A stretch of 64,000 nt of DNA, from positions 1 to 64,000 of the forward strand of contig SLHA01000044.1 in NCBI GenBank assembly GCA_007136405.1. The letters run 5' to 3'. The translations under genes and the position numbers were made by a program. This DNA comes from Candidatus Latescibacterota bacterium (GTDB lineage: Bacteria > Latescibacterota > UBA2968 > UBA8231). This document shows, piece after piece, positions 48,395 to 58,686 of the stretch. The notes under the pieces were generated by a model, which ran no database searches, was not told the origin of the DNA, and saw only the letters and a list, made by a program, of their open reading frames with translations. Numbering within the stretch: the first letter of the stretch is position 1; the number at the start of each line of letters is the position of its first letter.

Positions 48395-49324
48395 ATGCAC
48401 CTGTCCCTGATATCGATGATGGCCCTGCTGCTGACCTTCGCGGCGCAATCCGCGGCCACACACGACAGCGCCGGTACCACGGGGTTCAACTTCCTCAAGA
48501 TCGGCATGGGAGCCCGTCCTACGGCCATGGGCGGGGCCTTTACCGCCGTGCCCGCGGACACAGAAGCAGCGTTCTGGAATCCGGCTGGGCTGCACGGCAT
48601 ATCCCAACGCACCGGAGTACTGGCGCTGAACAGCTATCTCGTTGACACGCAGGCAGGAGCGGCCAGCATAGCGTTGCCAGCCGCAAATCGCACCTGGGGC
48701 CTGACCATCCAGTACGTGACCTATGGAGACATGCAGCGGAGAGACGCCAGTGGATTGGATCAGGGGACCTTCGGAGCCGCGGACATGGCAGCCTACCTGA
48801 CCGTGGCGCAACCGGTCTGGCAGGACCGGCTGATCGCCGGAGTGAACCTGAAAGCCGTTCACTCGTCCATCGACAACTACTCGTCGGATGCCTACATGGT
48901 GGATCTTGGATTGCTGCTGCACGGACCTGTGGACGGTATGGTTCTGGGAGCTGCGCTGCTGAACCTGGGCGGTGTACGCAGCGGCTACGCCGGGAATCAC
49001 AAGGAGTCCCTGCCGGTCAGTGTACGGCTTGGACTGTCCCACCGTCCAGCTCACATGCCGGTTCCCGTGATTCTCCTGGCCGACCTCATCATTCCCAATG
49101 ACGCCGACGCATACCTGGCATTCGGGGCGGAAGTGAGCCTGCCCGGCGGATTCCATATACGGCCGGGTTACAGCGCCCAGCAGACCGGATCCGGAGGCGA
49201 TCAAGCTGTGGGTATCACCGGTGGCATCGGCTTTACCGCCTCAGCCTACGGTCTGGACTATGCCTACGCTTCCTATCCTGATCTGGGCGATGTCCACCGC
49301 GTGTCCATCTCCGGATCCTTCTGA
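48395..49324 (+). CDS. PorV/PorQ-like outer-membrane beta-barrel protein
   Basis: GFNFLKIGMGARPTAMGGAFTAVPADTEAAFWNPAGLHG...LLNLGGV...LPVSVRLGLSHRP; signal peptide. Confidence 0.8.
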   Translation: MHLSLISMMALLLTFAAQSAATHDSAGTTGFNFLKIGMGARPTAMGGAFTAVPADTEAAFWNPAGLHGISQRTGVLALNSYLVDTQAGAASIALPAANRTWGLTIQYVTYGDMQRRDASGLDQGTFGAADMAAYLTVAQPVWQDRLIAGVNLKAVHSSIDNYSSDAYMVDLGLLLHGPVDGMVLGAALLNLGGVRSGYAGNHKESLPVSVRLGLSHRPAHMPVPVILLADLIIPNDADAYLAFGAEVSLPGGFHIRPGYSAQQTGSGGDQAVGITGGIGFTASAYGLDYAYASYPDLGDVHRVSISGSF

Positions 49325-49376
49325 ACTACCGGTAACCAGGCTGGTATGACCGGGTGGCGCTGCAGATTCCACCAAT

Positions 49377-50066
49377 TCACCCCCCCAGCTCGCGGATCCG
49401 GTCCCGCACCCGTGCCGCCTCCTCGTACGCCTCTTCGGCAATGAGCCGGGCCAACTGGACGTTCAACTTTTCCAGGTTGGTCAGAGTATCCGCAGCCGGT
49501 TCCGCCGCCGACTCCCCGGTATCCTGTTCACCAGACTCCTCTCCCCCGGTTTCCGGCGAGGCAGCCGGGGATTCGGCCGAAGCCTCCTCCACTGCTTCTG
49601 CCTCCTGCACAGCCCCCCCGGGTTCAACCTCCAGCTCCCGGCCGGCTTCGTTCAGGACCTCCGGACTCATGAACACCGGCGCGCCCAGCAGTGTGGCCAG
49701 AATCATGCCGTCACTGGGCCGGCAGTCCAGATAGAAGACATCGTCATCCGTCCTGATGAGCAGATGGGCGTGGAAAACATCGTCTTTCAGCGTATGGATC
49801 ACCAGTTTGTGCACCTTGGCGTTCATTCGCTCCAGAAGACTCTGTATGAGATTATGCGGCAGCGGGCGCGGAAGAGGGATCTTTCGCAGTGCCATCACCA
49901 GCGCCTGCCCCTCGAAGTGACCGATGGTGATGGGTACGACCTTGCTGGTCTCTCCCTTGAGAAATACCAGAAAGTTCTGTATGCCACCCACGCCTTGCGC
50001 CGTATCGGAGTAGGGGTATATGTTGAATATTCTTACCGGAAGCAGATGGTCGTTTTCACCAGCCAT
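49377..50066 (-). CDS. Bifunctional nuclease family (DUF151) protein with C-terminal UVR motif
   Basis: FLVFLKGETSKVVPITIGHFEGQALVMAL...DVFYLDCRPSDGMILATLLGAPVF; acidic linker; LNVQLARLIAEEAYEEAARVRDRIRELGG. Confidence 0.85.
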   Translation of the reverse strand: MAGENDHLLPVRIFNIYPYSDTAQGVGGIQNFLVFLKGETSKVVPITIGHFEGQALVMALRKIPLPRPLPHNLIQSLLERMNAKVHKLVIHTLKDDVFHAHLLIRTDDDVFYLDCRPSDGMILATLLGAPVFMSPEVLNEAGRELEVEPGGAVQEAEAVEEASAESPAASPETGGEESGEQDTGESAAEPAADTLTNLEKLNVQLARLIAEEAYEEAARVRDRIRELGG

Positions 50067-50132
50067 GGTGCATAGCCCCTTGTGCATCGCCCGCGTGCAG
50101 CGGACACCCGGTTCGGCTCTTGACTATTCTCA

Positions 50133-50160
50133 AATATACTGGCCGCCAGTGGTTTTTCAA
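50133..50160 (-). promoter_or_regulatory. Predicted promoter (TTGAAA-N16-TATATT) of the DUF151 gene
   Basis: Minus strand TTGAAA AACCACTGGCGGCCAG TATATT. Confidence 0.45.
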
Positions 50161-50167
50161 GCCAGGG

Positions 50168-50899
50168 TCACAGCACCCCGCGTTCTTTCAGACTCAGATA
50201 GTCCATGGCACTGATGATCACGTGGTCCAGAACCTCGATGCCCATGAGCTGTCCGGCATCGCGGAGCCGCCGGGTCAACTGGACATCATCCTGACTGGGG
50301 CTGACGTCTCCGGATGGATGGTTGTGCGCCAGGATGACACTGGCAGCCGTGCGTTCCACGGCGATGCGAAACACCTCCCGCGGATGGACGATGGAGGCCG
50401 ACAGGCTGCCGATGGATACCACTTCCTTGTGGATCAACTGGTTGCGGGCGTTCAGATAAAGGCACAGAAAGAACTCCTTGTGCTGGTCCCGGATATCCGC
50501 CAGCAGAGGAATGACATCAGCAGGTGCAGACAGCACCGGCCGCGTGCCCAGCTCGCGGCGCAACGCCCGGCGTCCCAATTCGAACGCCGCCACGATCAGG
50601 CAAGCCTTGGCACGACCCACACCTTTTACCCGGCTCAGTTGCACCCAGTCCATTGCCGCCAGCTCGTCCCGGGTGTGGGTTTTGAGTATTCCCTGTGCCA
50701 CGAGCTGCACCGACTCACCCCTGTACCCCGTCCCCAGCATGATGGCCAGGAGCTCTTCGTCCCGCAGCGCCTCGCACCCATACCGCATCAGACGTTCGCG
50801 AGGCAGGGCTGCCTGCACCGATTCGATGGCGGACAGCAATGGCTGAGATGCCGTTTGCGGCCGGGGTGAACCATTGCCAGCAGGCCTGCACAGCTCCAT
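50168..50899 (-). CDS. radC: RadC family JAB-domain protein
   Basis: LRDEELLAIMLGTGYRGESVQLVAQGIL...VKGVGRAKACLIVAAFELGRR...ILAHNHPSGDVSPSQDDVQLTRRL. Confidence 0.93.
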   Translation of the reverse strand: MELCRPAGNGSPRPQTASQPLLSAIESVQAALPRERLMRYGCEALRDEELLAIMLGTGYRGESVQLVAQGILKTHTRDELAAMDWVQLSRVKGVGRAKACLIVAAFELGRRALRRELGTRPVLSAPADVIPLLADIRDQHKEFFLCLYLNARNQLIHKEVVSIGSLSASIVHPREVFRIAVERTAASVILAHNHPSGDVSPSQDDVQLTRRLRDAGQLMGIEVLDHVIISAMDYLSLKERGVL

Positions 50900-51209
50900 A
50901 TCATCCTCCCTCGTTGGTACATCCGGTTTACTGACCGCATGCGCATGATGTGGGTTCGATGGCCCCTGAGCCTCTCCCCGGACGGAGCGGCGATAGCCTC
51001 TCTCGAACCGCGCCCGGACGCTGCGCGGCCTTTGCCCTGTCCCCATCTTCACACAGCCTGTGCTGTATTTGCCCTATGGTGACGCACCCATGGAAGCCCG
51101 GTCTCGCCCCCGAAAGTACATTTATCTGCAGCGTTGTCCGCTTGGGGGCCAGATAGCCGCGGTGGCGGCCTCCGTCTGTGCCCGTTCATCAAGCATTAAC
51201 CATGCCACC

Positions 51210-51238
51210 TTGTTCACGCGCATCAGGAAAGCTATATT
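51210..51238 (+). promoter_or_regulatory. Predicted promoter (TTGTTC-N17-TATATT) upstream of lnt-tatC
   Basis: TTGTTC ACGCGCATCAGGAAAGC TATATT. Confidence 0.4.
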
Positions 51239-51349
51239 CTGCCCCTGCCGAAGGCCTGGACGTCGCTGTAGCCGGATGCTGCAGGGTTGAGGACTGGGCC
51301 TGGGTGATCTCATTCCATCCCATCCGCCCTTCTCGCTGAACGCCGAGTG

Positions 51350-52954
51350 ATGCTCCCTGCCTTGATCGCCGCCCCGTCACTGACATTGCGCATCGCCACG
51401 CGGCGCGATCAACCGCCCCCCTGGTTGTTGGCCCTTCTGGCTGGCATCATGCTCAGTCTCGCCTTTCCGTGCCATCCCGGCCATCCGCTGGCCTTCCTGT
51501 ACCACCCGGTGTGGGCCTGGATCGGCCTGGTGCCGTTGTTCGCGGCCCTGCGTGTTCCGGCCACCATGCATCCCTTCCAGTCCGGCCTGCTCACCGGCAC
51601 CACCATGGCCCTGCTGTCCCTGTACTGGGTCGCGCATACCTATGGAGGCGGTCTTGCGGTAGTCGGGGGAACGCTGTTGCTGGCGCTCTACCTGGGGATG
51701 TACGTAGGCCTGTATGCGCTGGCGCAACATTTCCTGCTGTGCCGTTGGGGTGACCGGGCGTTGTTGGCCGCTCCCATCCTGTGGACCAGTGGTGAATACC
51801 TGCTCTCTCTGGGCGAACTGGGATTTCCCTGGCTGCTGCTGGGACACAGTCAGGCGGCAATGCCGCGTTTCATCCAGCCGGCCGCCCTGACAGGTGTATA
51901 TGGCGTATCGTTCTGGGTCGTGAGCCTCAATGTTTTCTGCGCCCTGGCATTAGCCGGTAAACGACGGGCCCGGCAGGCCATATGGCTCCTGATCATCATG
52001 ATATCGCTGATTGCGCCGGTGTTGTACGCTGCCACGGTGGTACCGTCGAATGACCCTGCGGCCTCGTCCATTCGGGTCAGCGTCATCCAGCACGGTTTCA
52101 CACAAGCGGATCTGCAGACCCCGGGAGGGCCTGCAACCATGCTTCGGCGGCTGGAGGATCTGTCGCGCCAGGCCGCCATCGACAATCCAGACCTGCTGGT
52201 ATGGCCGGAAACCGCGGCACCCTGCCATCTTCGCATCCGTCCGCATTGCCGGAACCGCGTCCAGGCTCTGGTGGACGAATTGCAGATCCCCCTGTTGACC
52301 GGTGCCTCGGATTACGATCGCGAACGGGACGCACCCTTCAACGCCGCCTTCATGCTGCTCCCCGGCCAGTCGATCCTGCCGAGATACGCCAAAATGCACC
52401 TGGTTCCTTTCGGAGAACGCACGCCGTACCGTGACCGCATACCGTGGCTGCGCAGAATCGACTGGTCCCTGATCACCGGAGACCTGGGGCCGGCGGAGTT
52501 TGCCCCCGGCACGGAGCGCACGCTGTTCGCACACCCCCAGGCCCCCATCGTGATGCTGATATGTTTCGAGGCCGTATTCCCGGATTTCACCCGGCGCGGC
52601 GTTCAGTTGGGCGGTCGACTGCTGGTCAACATCACCAATGACTCGTGGTTCGGAGACACGGCCGGACCTTACCAGCATGCCAGTCTCGCCGCCATGCGGG
52701 CTGTGGAGAACCGTACTGCCATGGCACGTTCCGCGTCCACCGGGCTCTCCCTGTTCGTGGATCCCTACGGGCGCATACACCAGCAGACTTCCCTGGGGGG
52801 CGCGGACGTTCGTACGCGCGACTTGCCCGTAGCGGAACGGACGACTCTGTACAGTCGTCATGGGGACTGGTTCCCCCGAATAGTCCTGCTGGGTGCCATG
52901 GCTCTGCTCTGTCTGGCCCTGGCACTGCCTGCGGCCCGAGCGATGAGACCCTGA
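51350..52954 (+). CDS. lnt: Apolipoprotein N-acyltransferase
   Basis: Multi-TM N-terminus; LVWPETAAP...PRYAKMHLVPFGERTPYRD...MLICFEAVFPDFTRRGVQLGGRLLVNITNDSWFGDTAGPYQHASLAAMRAVENR. Confidence 0.93.
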   Translation: MLPALIAAPSLTLRIATRRDQPPPWLLALLAGIMLSLAFPCHPGHPLAFLYHPVWAWIGLVPLFAALRVPATMHPFQSGLLTGTTMALLSLYWVAHTYGGGLAVVGGTLLLALYLGMYVGLYALAQHFLLCRWGDRALLAAPILWTSGEYLLSLGELGFPWLLLGHSQAAMPRFIQPAALTGVYGVSFWVVSLNVFCALALAGKRRARQAIWLLIIMISLIAPVLYAATVVPSNDPAASSIRVSVIQHGFTQADLQTPGGPATMLRRLEDLSRQAAIDNPDLLVWPETAAPCHLRIRPHCRNRVQALVDELQIPLLTGASDYDRERDAPFNAAFMLLPGQSILPRYAKMHLVPFGERTPYRDRIPWLRRIDWSLITGDLGPAEFAPGTERTLFAHPQAPIVMLICFEAVFPDFTRRGVQLGGRLLVNITNDSWFGDTAGPYQHASLAAMRAVENRTAMARSASTGLSLFVDPYGRIHQQTSLGGADVRTRDLPVAERTTLYSRHGDWFPRIVLLGAMALLCLALALPAARAMRP

Positions 52955-52955
52955 T

Positions 52956-54005
52956 ATGACGCACGACGCTAGCCCAACCCCCGGTTCACCGGACCCGGAT
53001 CGGGAAGCTCAGCCAGATGCCCCGCGCGACCAGTCCTCCCAGACGGACAGGCCTGCCCCGTATGACCCGAATGGTACCATGCCCCCGCCTGCCACTGAGG
53101 ATACCTCGCCCGTTGAGCGGAACGACACCCAACCGTCCCAGACGGCTTCGAAAGGGTCTTCGGGATCGGGCGATATGCCTTTCCTGGACCATCTGGAGGA
53201 ACTCCGCTGGCGTCTCCTCAAGGTCATCGCAGCCGTGCTCGTCGGAGCGATTGTCAGCTTCGTGTTCTCGGATCACCTGATGAAACTGCTGACCTATCCG
53301 TATGAGGTGGCGGTCTTCAGTCTTGAAGAGCAACGGGCATCAGGGCCTGTGCAGGCGGTAAGGCAACTGCTGGGCGAATGGTTCGGAGGCGATCCGCCGT
53401 TAAGACGGGAAACCACCGAAATAGCCCGTGAATTGCCCGTCGGCCGTAGACTGCAGGCATTGAAACCGATGACCTACTTTTTCCTGAATCTGCAGATCTC
53501 CTTGCTGGGGGGCGTGACACTGGCTCTTCCAGTCCTGTTCTACCAGACCTGGAGGTTCCTGGCCCCGGGACTGTTGCAGCGTGAGCGAAGGTTGCTGGTG
53601 CCTATCGTCCTGCTCAGCGTGTTGTGCTTTGCCACAGGCGCCCTCGTCGCATACTGGATCGTGCTACCGCTGGGGCTGCGCTTCTTCCTGGCCCTGGAGC
53701 CGCCGGACATGACCTCCCAGTGGGCGGTGGACGAATACCTGAGTTTCGTCATGCGCCTGCTGCTGGGTTTCGGACTGGTGTTCGAGATGCCCGTGCTCGC
53801 GTTCTTCCTGGCGCGCCTCGGTCTGATCACCGCTGCTTTCCTGCGTCAGATCCGGCGTTACGCGGTCATCGGCATCTTCGTCGTAGGCGCCATCTTCACC
53901 CCTCCCGATCCCATCTCGCAGATGTTCATGGCCATGCCCCTGCTGTTGCTGTACGAAATCAGCGTCTGGGTGGCGCGCCTGTCGGAACGCAAGCTCGAAC
54001 CGTGA
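52956..54005 (+). CDS. tatC: Sec-independent translocase TatC with N-terminal extension
   Basis: FLDHLEELRWRLLKVIAAVLVGAIVSFVFSDHLMKLLTYP...ALKPMTYFFLNLQISLLGGVTLALPVLFYQTWRFLAPGL...RRYAVIGIFVVGAIFTPPDPISQ. Confidence 0.93.
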   Translation: MTHDASPTPGSPDPDREAQPDAPRDQSSQTDRPAPYDPNGTMPPPATEDTSPVERNDTQPSQTASKGSSGSGDMPFLDHLEELRWRLLKVIAAVLVGAIVSFVFSDHLMKLLTYPYEVAVFSLEEQRASGPVQAVRQLLGEWFGGDPPLRRETTEIARELPVGRRLQALKPMTYFFLNLQISLLGGVTLALPVLFYQTWRFLAPGLLQRERRLLVPIVLLSVLCFATGALVAYWIVLPLGLRFFLALEPPDMTSQWAVDEYLSFVMRLLLGFGLVFEMPVLAFFLARLGLITAAFLRQIRRYAVIGIFVVGAIFTPPDPISQMFMAMPLLLLYEISVWVARLSERKLEP

Positions 54006-54318
54006 ACCCGGGCAGACCAGACGCATAAGCGGCACCTGCCCACCCCCAGGCAGGCACCTGACATCGATCAGCTCAGCGAAATCCGAGACCGGCTCGTAAG
54101 CGGCCCCGGCAAGCCGATCATGACAGCCGGTAAGGATCGTCCACCGGTGCGTCCGCCGCCGCAACTGTGCACATTTTCAGCCACGAATTATATTATGTTC
54201 CCCCGTCGTGCAGCGGGACACCGCCGCATCCAGACTCGCCCCAGGCATGGCCGGAATGCACCACCGCAGTGTACGCCATATCGGCGACATGACCTCATCA
54301 TCAATCAGGAGCCCTTGT

Positions 54319-55116
54319 ATGAAGCATAAAACGACCCGTATCGGACTGGTGGGATATGGACAGATTGGTCAGGCGGTGCACCGCATGATCGAAGCCGACA
54401 CCCAGAACGGCATGGAGGTGGTCTTCATCCATGACCGGTGTCCGGATGCTCAGGCCCAGGCGCCACCGCAACTCGCGCTCGAGGATCTGGGCGATTTCAC
54501 GCAAAGCAATCCGGACCTGGTCGTCGAAATGGCCCATCCTGACGTCTCCCGTGAATGGGGCTGTGCCATACTCGAAAAGACGGACTACCTGCTCGTATCG
54601 GTCACGGCCATGGCGGATGCACAGCTGGAGAAGCAACTGCTGGAGGCCGCCTCGCGCCACGGCACCCGGCTGTTCCTGCCCCACGGAGGTGTCGTCGGCA
54701 TGGATGCCCTGTATGAGAACCGCGATATATGGGATTCCGTCGAGGTCGTCATGAAAAAGCCGCCCGCCAACGTGGACTGCGCCGCGGCAGGCATGGACCC
54801 GGATCAGATCAAAGAGGAGACCGTCCTGTATGACGGTCCAACCCGGGGTATCTGCCCCATGTTCCCGCGTAATGTCAACACCCATGCCATCATCGCCCTG
54901 GCTGGCATTGGTTTCGACCGCACCCGCTCCGTGCTGGTCGTGGATCCAGCCTGGAACGTGGCCACCGTGGAAATCCAGGCCTCGGGTGGCGGGATTCAAC
55001 TCCATACGGAGCGCGTCGAGGGCATCACCGGCGTAACGGGCGCCAGCACGCCGGCGTCAATTTACAACAGCATCCAGATGGTCGGGTCCACCAGGCCTGG
55101 CATTCACCTGCGCTAG
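54319..55116 (+). CDS. L-aspartate dehydrogenase-like protein
   Basis: TTRIGLVGYGQIGQAVHRMIEAD...LVVEMAHPDVSREWGCAILEKTDYLLVSVTAMAD...MKKPPANVD...FPRNVNTHAIIALAGIGFDRT. Confidence 0.75.
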   Translation: MKHKTTRIGLVGYGQIGQAVHRMIEADTQNGMEVVFIHDRCPDAQAQAPPQLALEDLGDFTQSNPDLVVEMAHPDVSREWGCAILEKTDYLLVSVTAMADAQLEKQLLEAASRHGTRLFLPHGGVVGMDALYENRDIWDSVEVVMKKPPANVDCAAAGMDPDQIKEETVLYDGPTRGICPMFPRNVNTHAIIALAGIGFDRTRSVLVVDPAWNVATVEIQASGGGIQLHTERVEGITGVTGASTPASIYNSIQMVGSTRPGIHLR

Positions 55117-55121
55117 CTCGC

Positions 55122-56294
55122 ATGAAACCATTTGCTACCATTGCCGCACAGATTCCGCGCTCCGGCATCCGCGAGGTCATGGATCTGGCCTGGGAGGCGG
55201 AAAAAGAAGGAACGGTCATTCACCTGGAGGTCGGACAACCGGATTTTGACACTCCGGATCACATCGTGGAAGCCACGTGTCGATATGCCCGGGAAGGCCA
55301 CACCCGGTACGTACCCAATGCCGGAATGCCGGCCTTGAGGGAAGCCGCGGCCCGTTATTTCGAGCACAAGACGGGAGTCGCCACCAGTCCCAACCATATC
55401 CTCATCACACCCGGCGCAGTCATGAGCGTGGCTACTGCGTTCCTGGCCCTCCTGGAAGTCGGTGACGAGGTGCTGCTGCCGGATCCGGGCTGGCCGAACT
55501 ACACCATGGCCGTGGCGCTGACCCATGGCAAACCCGTGTACTACAGTCTGCTTCCGGACAACGAATATCTGCCGGACCTGGAGGACCTGCAGAGACTCGT
55601 CACCCCGAAGACCAAAATCCTGTTGCTGTGCTCGCCGTCCAATCCCACCGGCCAGGTTTATTCGGCGGACACCATGCGCGAGCTCATGGCATTTGCACGC
55701 GAGCACGATCTCTGGGTTCTTGCGGATGAAATCTACGGTGAAATCGTGTTCGACCGGCCCCATGTCAGCGCGCTGCCATTCGATGCGGACGGCAGATCGC
55801 TGATCGTATCGGGCATGTCCAAAAGCTACGCCATGACCGGGTTCCGGGTCGGGTTCACGCGGGCGTCACCCGCATATATCGAGGTTGGCGCCAAGCTGCA
55901 GGAGCCTTTCGTGTCCTGCGGATCGGGATTCTCCCAGCTGGCATCTGTCGAAGCCCTGGACGGACCGCAGGAATGCGTGTCCCGGATGTGCGCCGAGTAT
56001 CACCGGCGCCGCGACGCCGCGCTGGAGGTCCTGCGGGAATACGGCATGTACCAATACACCCCCGGAGGCGCGTTCTATCTGTTGATCGACATCTCGGCCA
56101 GCGGCATGGATTCGCGTGATTTCACCTACGAACTGATTCGACAGAAACGAGTCGCGGTAGCCCCGGGCAGCACTTTCGGCCGGGTTACCAACAACCATGT
56201 ACGCATCTCCATCGCCTCGTCCGAAACCAACATACGCGACGGAGTACGCCGTATATGTGAACTGGTTCAGGAAAGAGGCGCAGCGCGGACGTAG
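55122..56294 (+). CDS. Class I/II pyridoxal-phosphate aminotransferase
   Basis: HLEVGQPDFDTPDHIVEATCRYAREGHTRYVPNAGMPALREAAARY...CSPSNPTGQVYSADTMREL...SGMSKSYAMTGFRVGF. Confidence 0.92.
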   Translation: MKPFATIAAQIPRSGIREVMDLAWEAEKEGTVIHLEVGQPDFDTPDHIVEATCRYAREGHTRYVPNAGMPALREAAARYFEHKTGVATSPNHILITPGAVMSVATAFLALLEVGDEVLLPDPGWPNYTMAVALTHGKPVYYSLLPDNEYLPDLEDLQRLVTPKTKILLLCSPSNPTGQVYSADTMRELMAFAREHDLWVLADEIYGEIVFDRPHVSALPFDADGRSLIVSGMSKSYAMTGFRVGFTRASPAYIEVGAKLQEPFVSCGSGFSQLASVEALDGPQECVSRMCAEYHRRRDAALEVLREYGMYQYTPGGAFYLLIDISASGMDSRDFTYELIRQKRVAVAPGSTFGRVTNNHVRISIASSETNIRDGVRRICELVQERGAART

Positions 56295-56298
56295 AAGA

Positions 56299-56333
56299 CG
56301 GGCCGGGGGCAGCATGTCCCGGCCCGCCTTTTA
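56299..56333 (+). terminator. Probable intrinsic terminator after the aminotransferase gene
   Basis: GGGCCGGG ggcagcatgt CCCGGCCC gcc TTTT. Confidence 0.75.
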
Positions 56334-56493
56334 TCACTCCCTGCCGCGCCGGAACAGCGCGTAGCCGGCAGACCGGCGCCGGTTCACCGGTCACGTGATG
56401 GCGCTGGGCAACTGCAGGTTCAGCTGCAGCAGCTGGCGGAATGGCTCGGTCCGCAACCTGGATCAGGCGCATGAAGCCATCCCGTTCAGGCCG

Positions 56494-57537
56494 TCAGTCT
56501 GCAACCTGCTCAGGAAGGCCTGCCGAGGCGATGAGGTACGTGCACCCGGCCGGATCCGCAGGCTCTACGGCGAACTCCCTCCGGCTGGGCACCAGCAGCG
56601 TAGAGCCCGCCGGCATATCGCAGCTGGTGCGTGTGATCGTCGAACGGCTTCCGGACACGGTGGCAGCCCCCTCGACGACGGTGAGTGCCAGGAAGGAATC
56701 CCCTGCGGCGTGCCGTACGGTTCCTGTCCGAACCTGATACAGATTGAGCCGAAAATGATCACAGTCCACCAGCAGCGCCCGATCCGATTGGGCCCATGGC
56801 AATTCCTGCCACGGACGCGGACCGGGCAGACTGGCGGCGAAATCGATCACCTGCAGCGCCTGCTCGATGTGCAGTTCGCGGGGTACGCCATCTGTACTGT
56901 TTTCCGGGATATCGTAGATCCGGAAGGTCAGATCGCTGGACTGCTGCACCTCGTACACCACCAGACCGCGACCCAGCGCATGCACAGTACCCGGCGGGAC
57001 ATACACCACATCACCGGGACGCACCGCATGCCAGCGTACCACCTCATCCACAGCTCCACGGGCGAGAGCCTGCCTGAACGCGGGAGGATCCACACCCGGC
57101 CGCAGCCCGTAGGCCACCCGGCCGCTGTCAGACCGTAGGACGAACCATGCTTCCGCCTTGCCGCTGTCCTGGACGCCGTGGCGGCGGGTGTAGTCGTCGT
57201 CCGGATGGACCTGGATCGACAGGTCCCGCTGGGCATCCAGCAACTTGACCAGCAGCGGGAAGCGGCCGCCATACCGGTCCCATATCCGGGCACCGAGCAA
57301 CTCGGCCCCGTACTCCCGCATCAGCTCCTGCAGGGTTAGTCCTTCCAGCACCCCTGCGGCCACGACACTCTGGCGTCCGGGATATACCGAAAGCTCGAAC
57401 GACTCACCGACCTGGGTTCCGCACGGAACCGCTTTTCCAAAGCACTCCGCCAGCCGGTGCCCCCCCCAGACCATCGGGCGAAGGTACGGGTTCATGGGCA
57501 GTAGATCAGGCAACACCGGAGAGCAGGTTTTTCTCAT
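56494..57537 (-). CDS. manA: Mannose-6-phosphate isomerase, class I
   Basis: PYLRPMVWGGHRLAECFGK...FPLLVKLLDAQRDLSIQVHPDDDYTRRHG...GDVVYVPPGTVHALGRGLVVYEVQQSSDLTFRIYD. Confidence 0.9.
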   Translation of the reverse strand: MRKTCSPVLPDLLPMNPYLRPMVWGGHRLAECFGKAVPCGTQVGESFELSVYPGRQSVVAAGVLEGLTLQELMREYGAELLGARIWDRYGGRFPLLVKLLDAQRDLSIQVHPDDDYTRRHGVQDSGKAEAWFVLRSDSGRVAYGLRPGVDPPAFRQALARGAVDEVVRWHAVRPGDVVYVPPGTVHALGRGLVVYEVQQSSDLTFRIYDIPENSTDGVPRELHIEQALQVIDFAASLPGPRPWQELPWAQSDRALLVDCDHFRLNLYQVRTGTVRHAAGDSFLALTVVEGAATVSGSRSTITRTSCDMPAGSTLLVPSRREFAVEPADPAGCTYLIASAGLPEQVAD

Positions 57538-57612
57538 GCGCGTAGGCTCATTCCATGGCGGGAACATACCCGTGGCATTCGCTGGGGACACGTCATTGAG
57601 CCTCCAGGCAGT

Positions 57613-58632
57613 TCAGTGCCCCAGTTCCCGGGCCCTCGCTTCAGCCGCCTGAGCGTCCGTCAGGCGATCCATCCGAGCATAGATCAGGCTGAGATGACTC
57701 CATACAGCGCCGTTGTCCGGAGTCTGCCGCGTGAGTTCCTCCAGCAGGGGTAGCGCCGCCCGGTCCTCGCCCTGCTGCAGATAGGTCATGGCCAGGTTGA
57801 AGCGCGCCTCGGGAGCGGCGGGATGCAGGTCGACCGCCGCGCCATAGTGTTCCGCCGCGTCACCATAGCGTTCCTGATTCCAGTACAGATTTCCCAATCC
57901 GAAATGGGCGGTGTACAGATCCGGATTCAAGGCGAGCGCCCGCTGGTAGGCGTACTCGGCGTCCTCCACCTTGTCCAGCTGCTGCTGTACGATTCCCAGG
58001 TTGACCCAGGCCTCCGAATCCTCAGGCGTAAGCCGAACCAGCTGCTCCAGTGCGGCCGCCGCCAGGTCGTAACGAGATTGTTGCAGACACAGGGTCGCCA
58101 GACTGGCGACCGTTGCGGTGTCCTCAGGAGCATGCTCAACGGCGACTCCATACGTCTGTATGGCCGCATCCATTTCTCCGAGCTGGTAATACGTATAGCC
58201 CAAGTTGCGCCAGGCCGCCACTTCCCCTGGTGATATGGTGGTGGCTGCCTTGAACGCCTGGTTGGCCATGACATAATCCGGCGCGGGCGCGGTGGCCAGG
58301 GTAACCCCTGCGTTATACTGCTGGGTCCAGAAATGCCGGCGCACCTGGGTAATGTCTGCGGCGTACCGGGAACTCAACTCGAGCGAGCGCTCCAGCGATT
58401 CCGACATGGCTTTCCAGTCCTCTTCCATGCCGTACACCTTGCCCAGCAGATAGTGAACCTCAGGATTGTCAGGTGCCTCTTCACGCGCCCGCAGCAGTTG
58501 TTCCCGCGCGTGTTCCGGCTGATCCTCCTGCAGGTAAAGCTTGGCGGAGATCAGGGCCGGGCTCTGGCAACCGGTAATGAACATGGAGGCGCCGAGGACC
58601 GCGCCGCAGATGAATTTGGGTCTCAGACGCAT
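57613..58632 (-). CDS. TPR-repeat lipoprotein
   Basis: MRLRPKFICGAVLGASMFITGCQSP (lipobox) followed by repeated TPR units (AWRNLGYTYYQLGEMDAAIQTYGVAVEHAP etc.). Confidence 0.8.
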   Translation of the reverse strand: MRLRPKFICGAVLGASMFITGCQSPALISAKLYLQEDQPEHAREQLLRAREEAPDNPEVHYLLGKVYGMEEDWKAMSESLERSLELSSRYAADITQVRRHFWTQQYNAGVTLATAPAPDYVMANQAFKAATTISPGEVAAWRNLGYTYYQLGEMDAAIQTYGVAVEHAPEDTATVASLATLCLQQSRYDLAAAALEQLVRLTPEDSEAWVNLGIVQQQLDKVEDAEYAYQRALALNPDLYTAHFGLGNLYWNQERYGDAAEHYGAAVDLHPAAPEARFNLAMTYLQQGEDRAALPLLEELTRQTPDNGAVWSHLSLIYARMDRLTDAQAAEARARELGH

Positions 58633-58686
58633 CGCTGCCTCCGTCCAGTGGCCAAGGTAACCGGCGGCCCCGGCGCAGTCTGGCCG

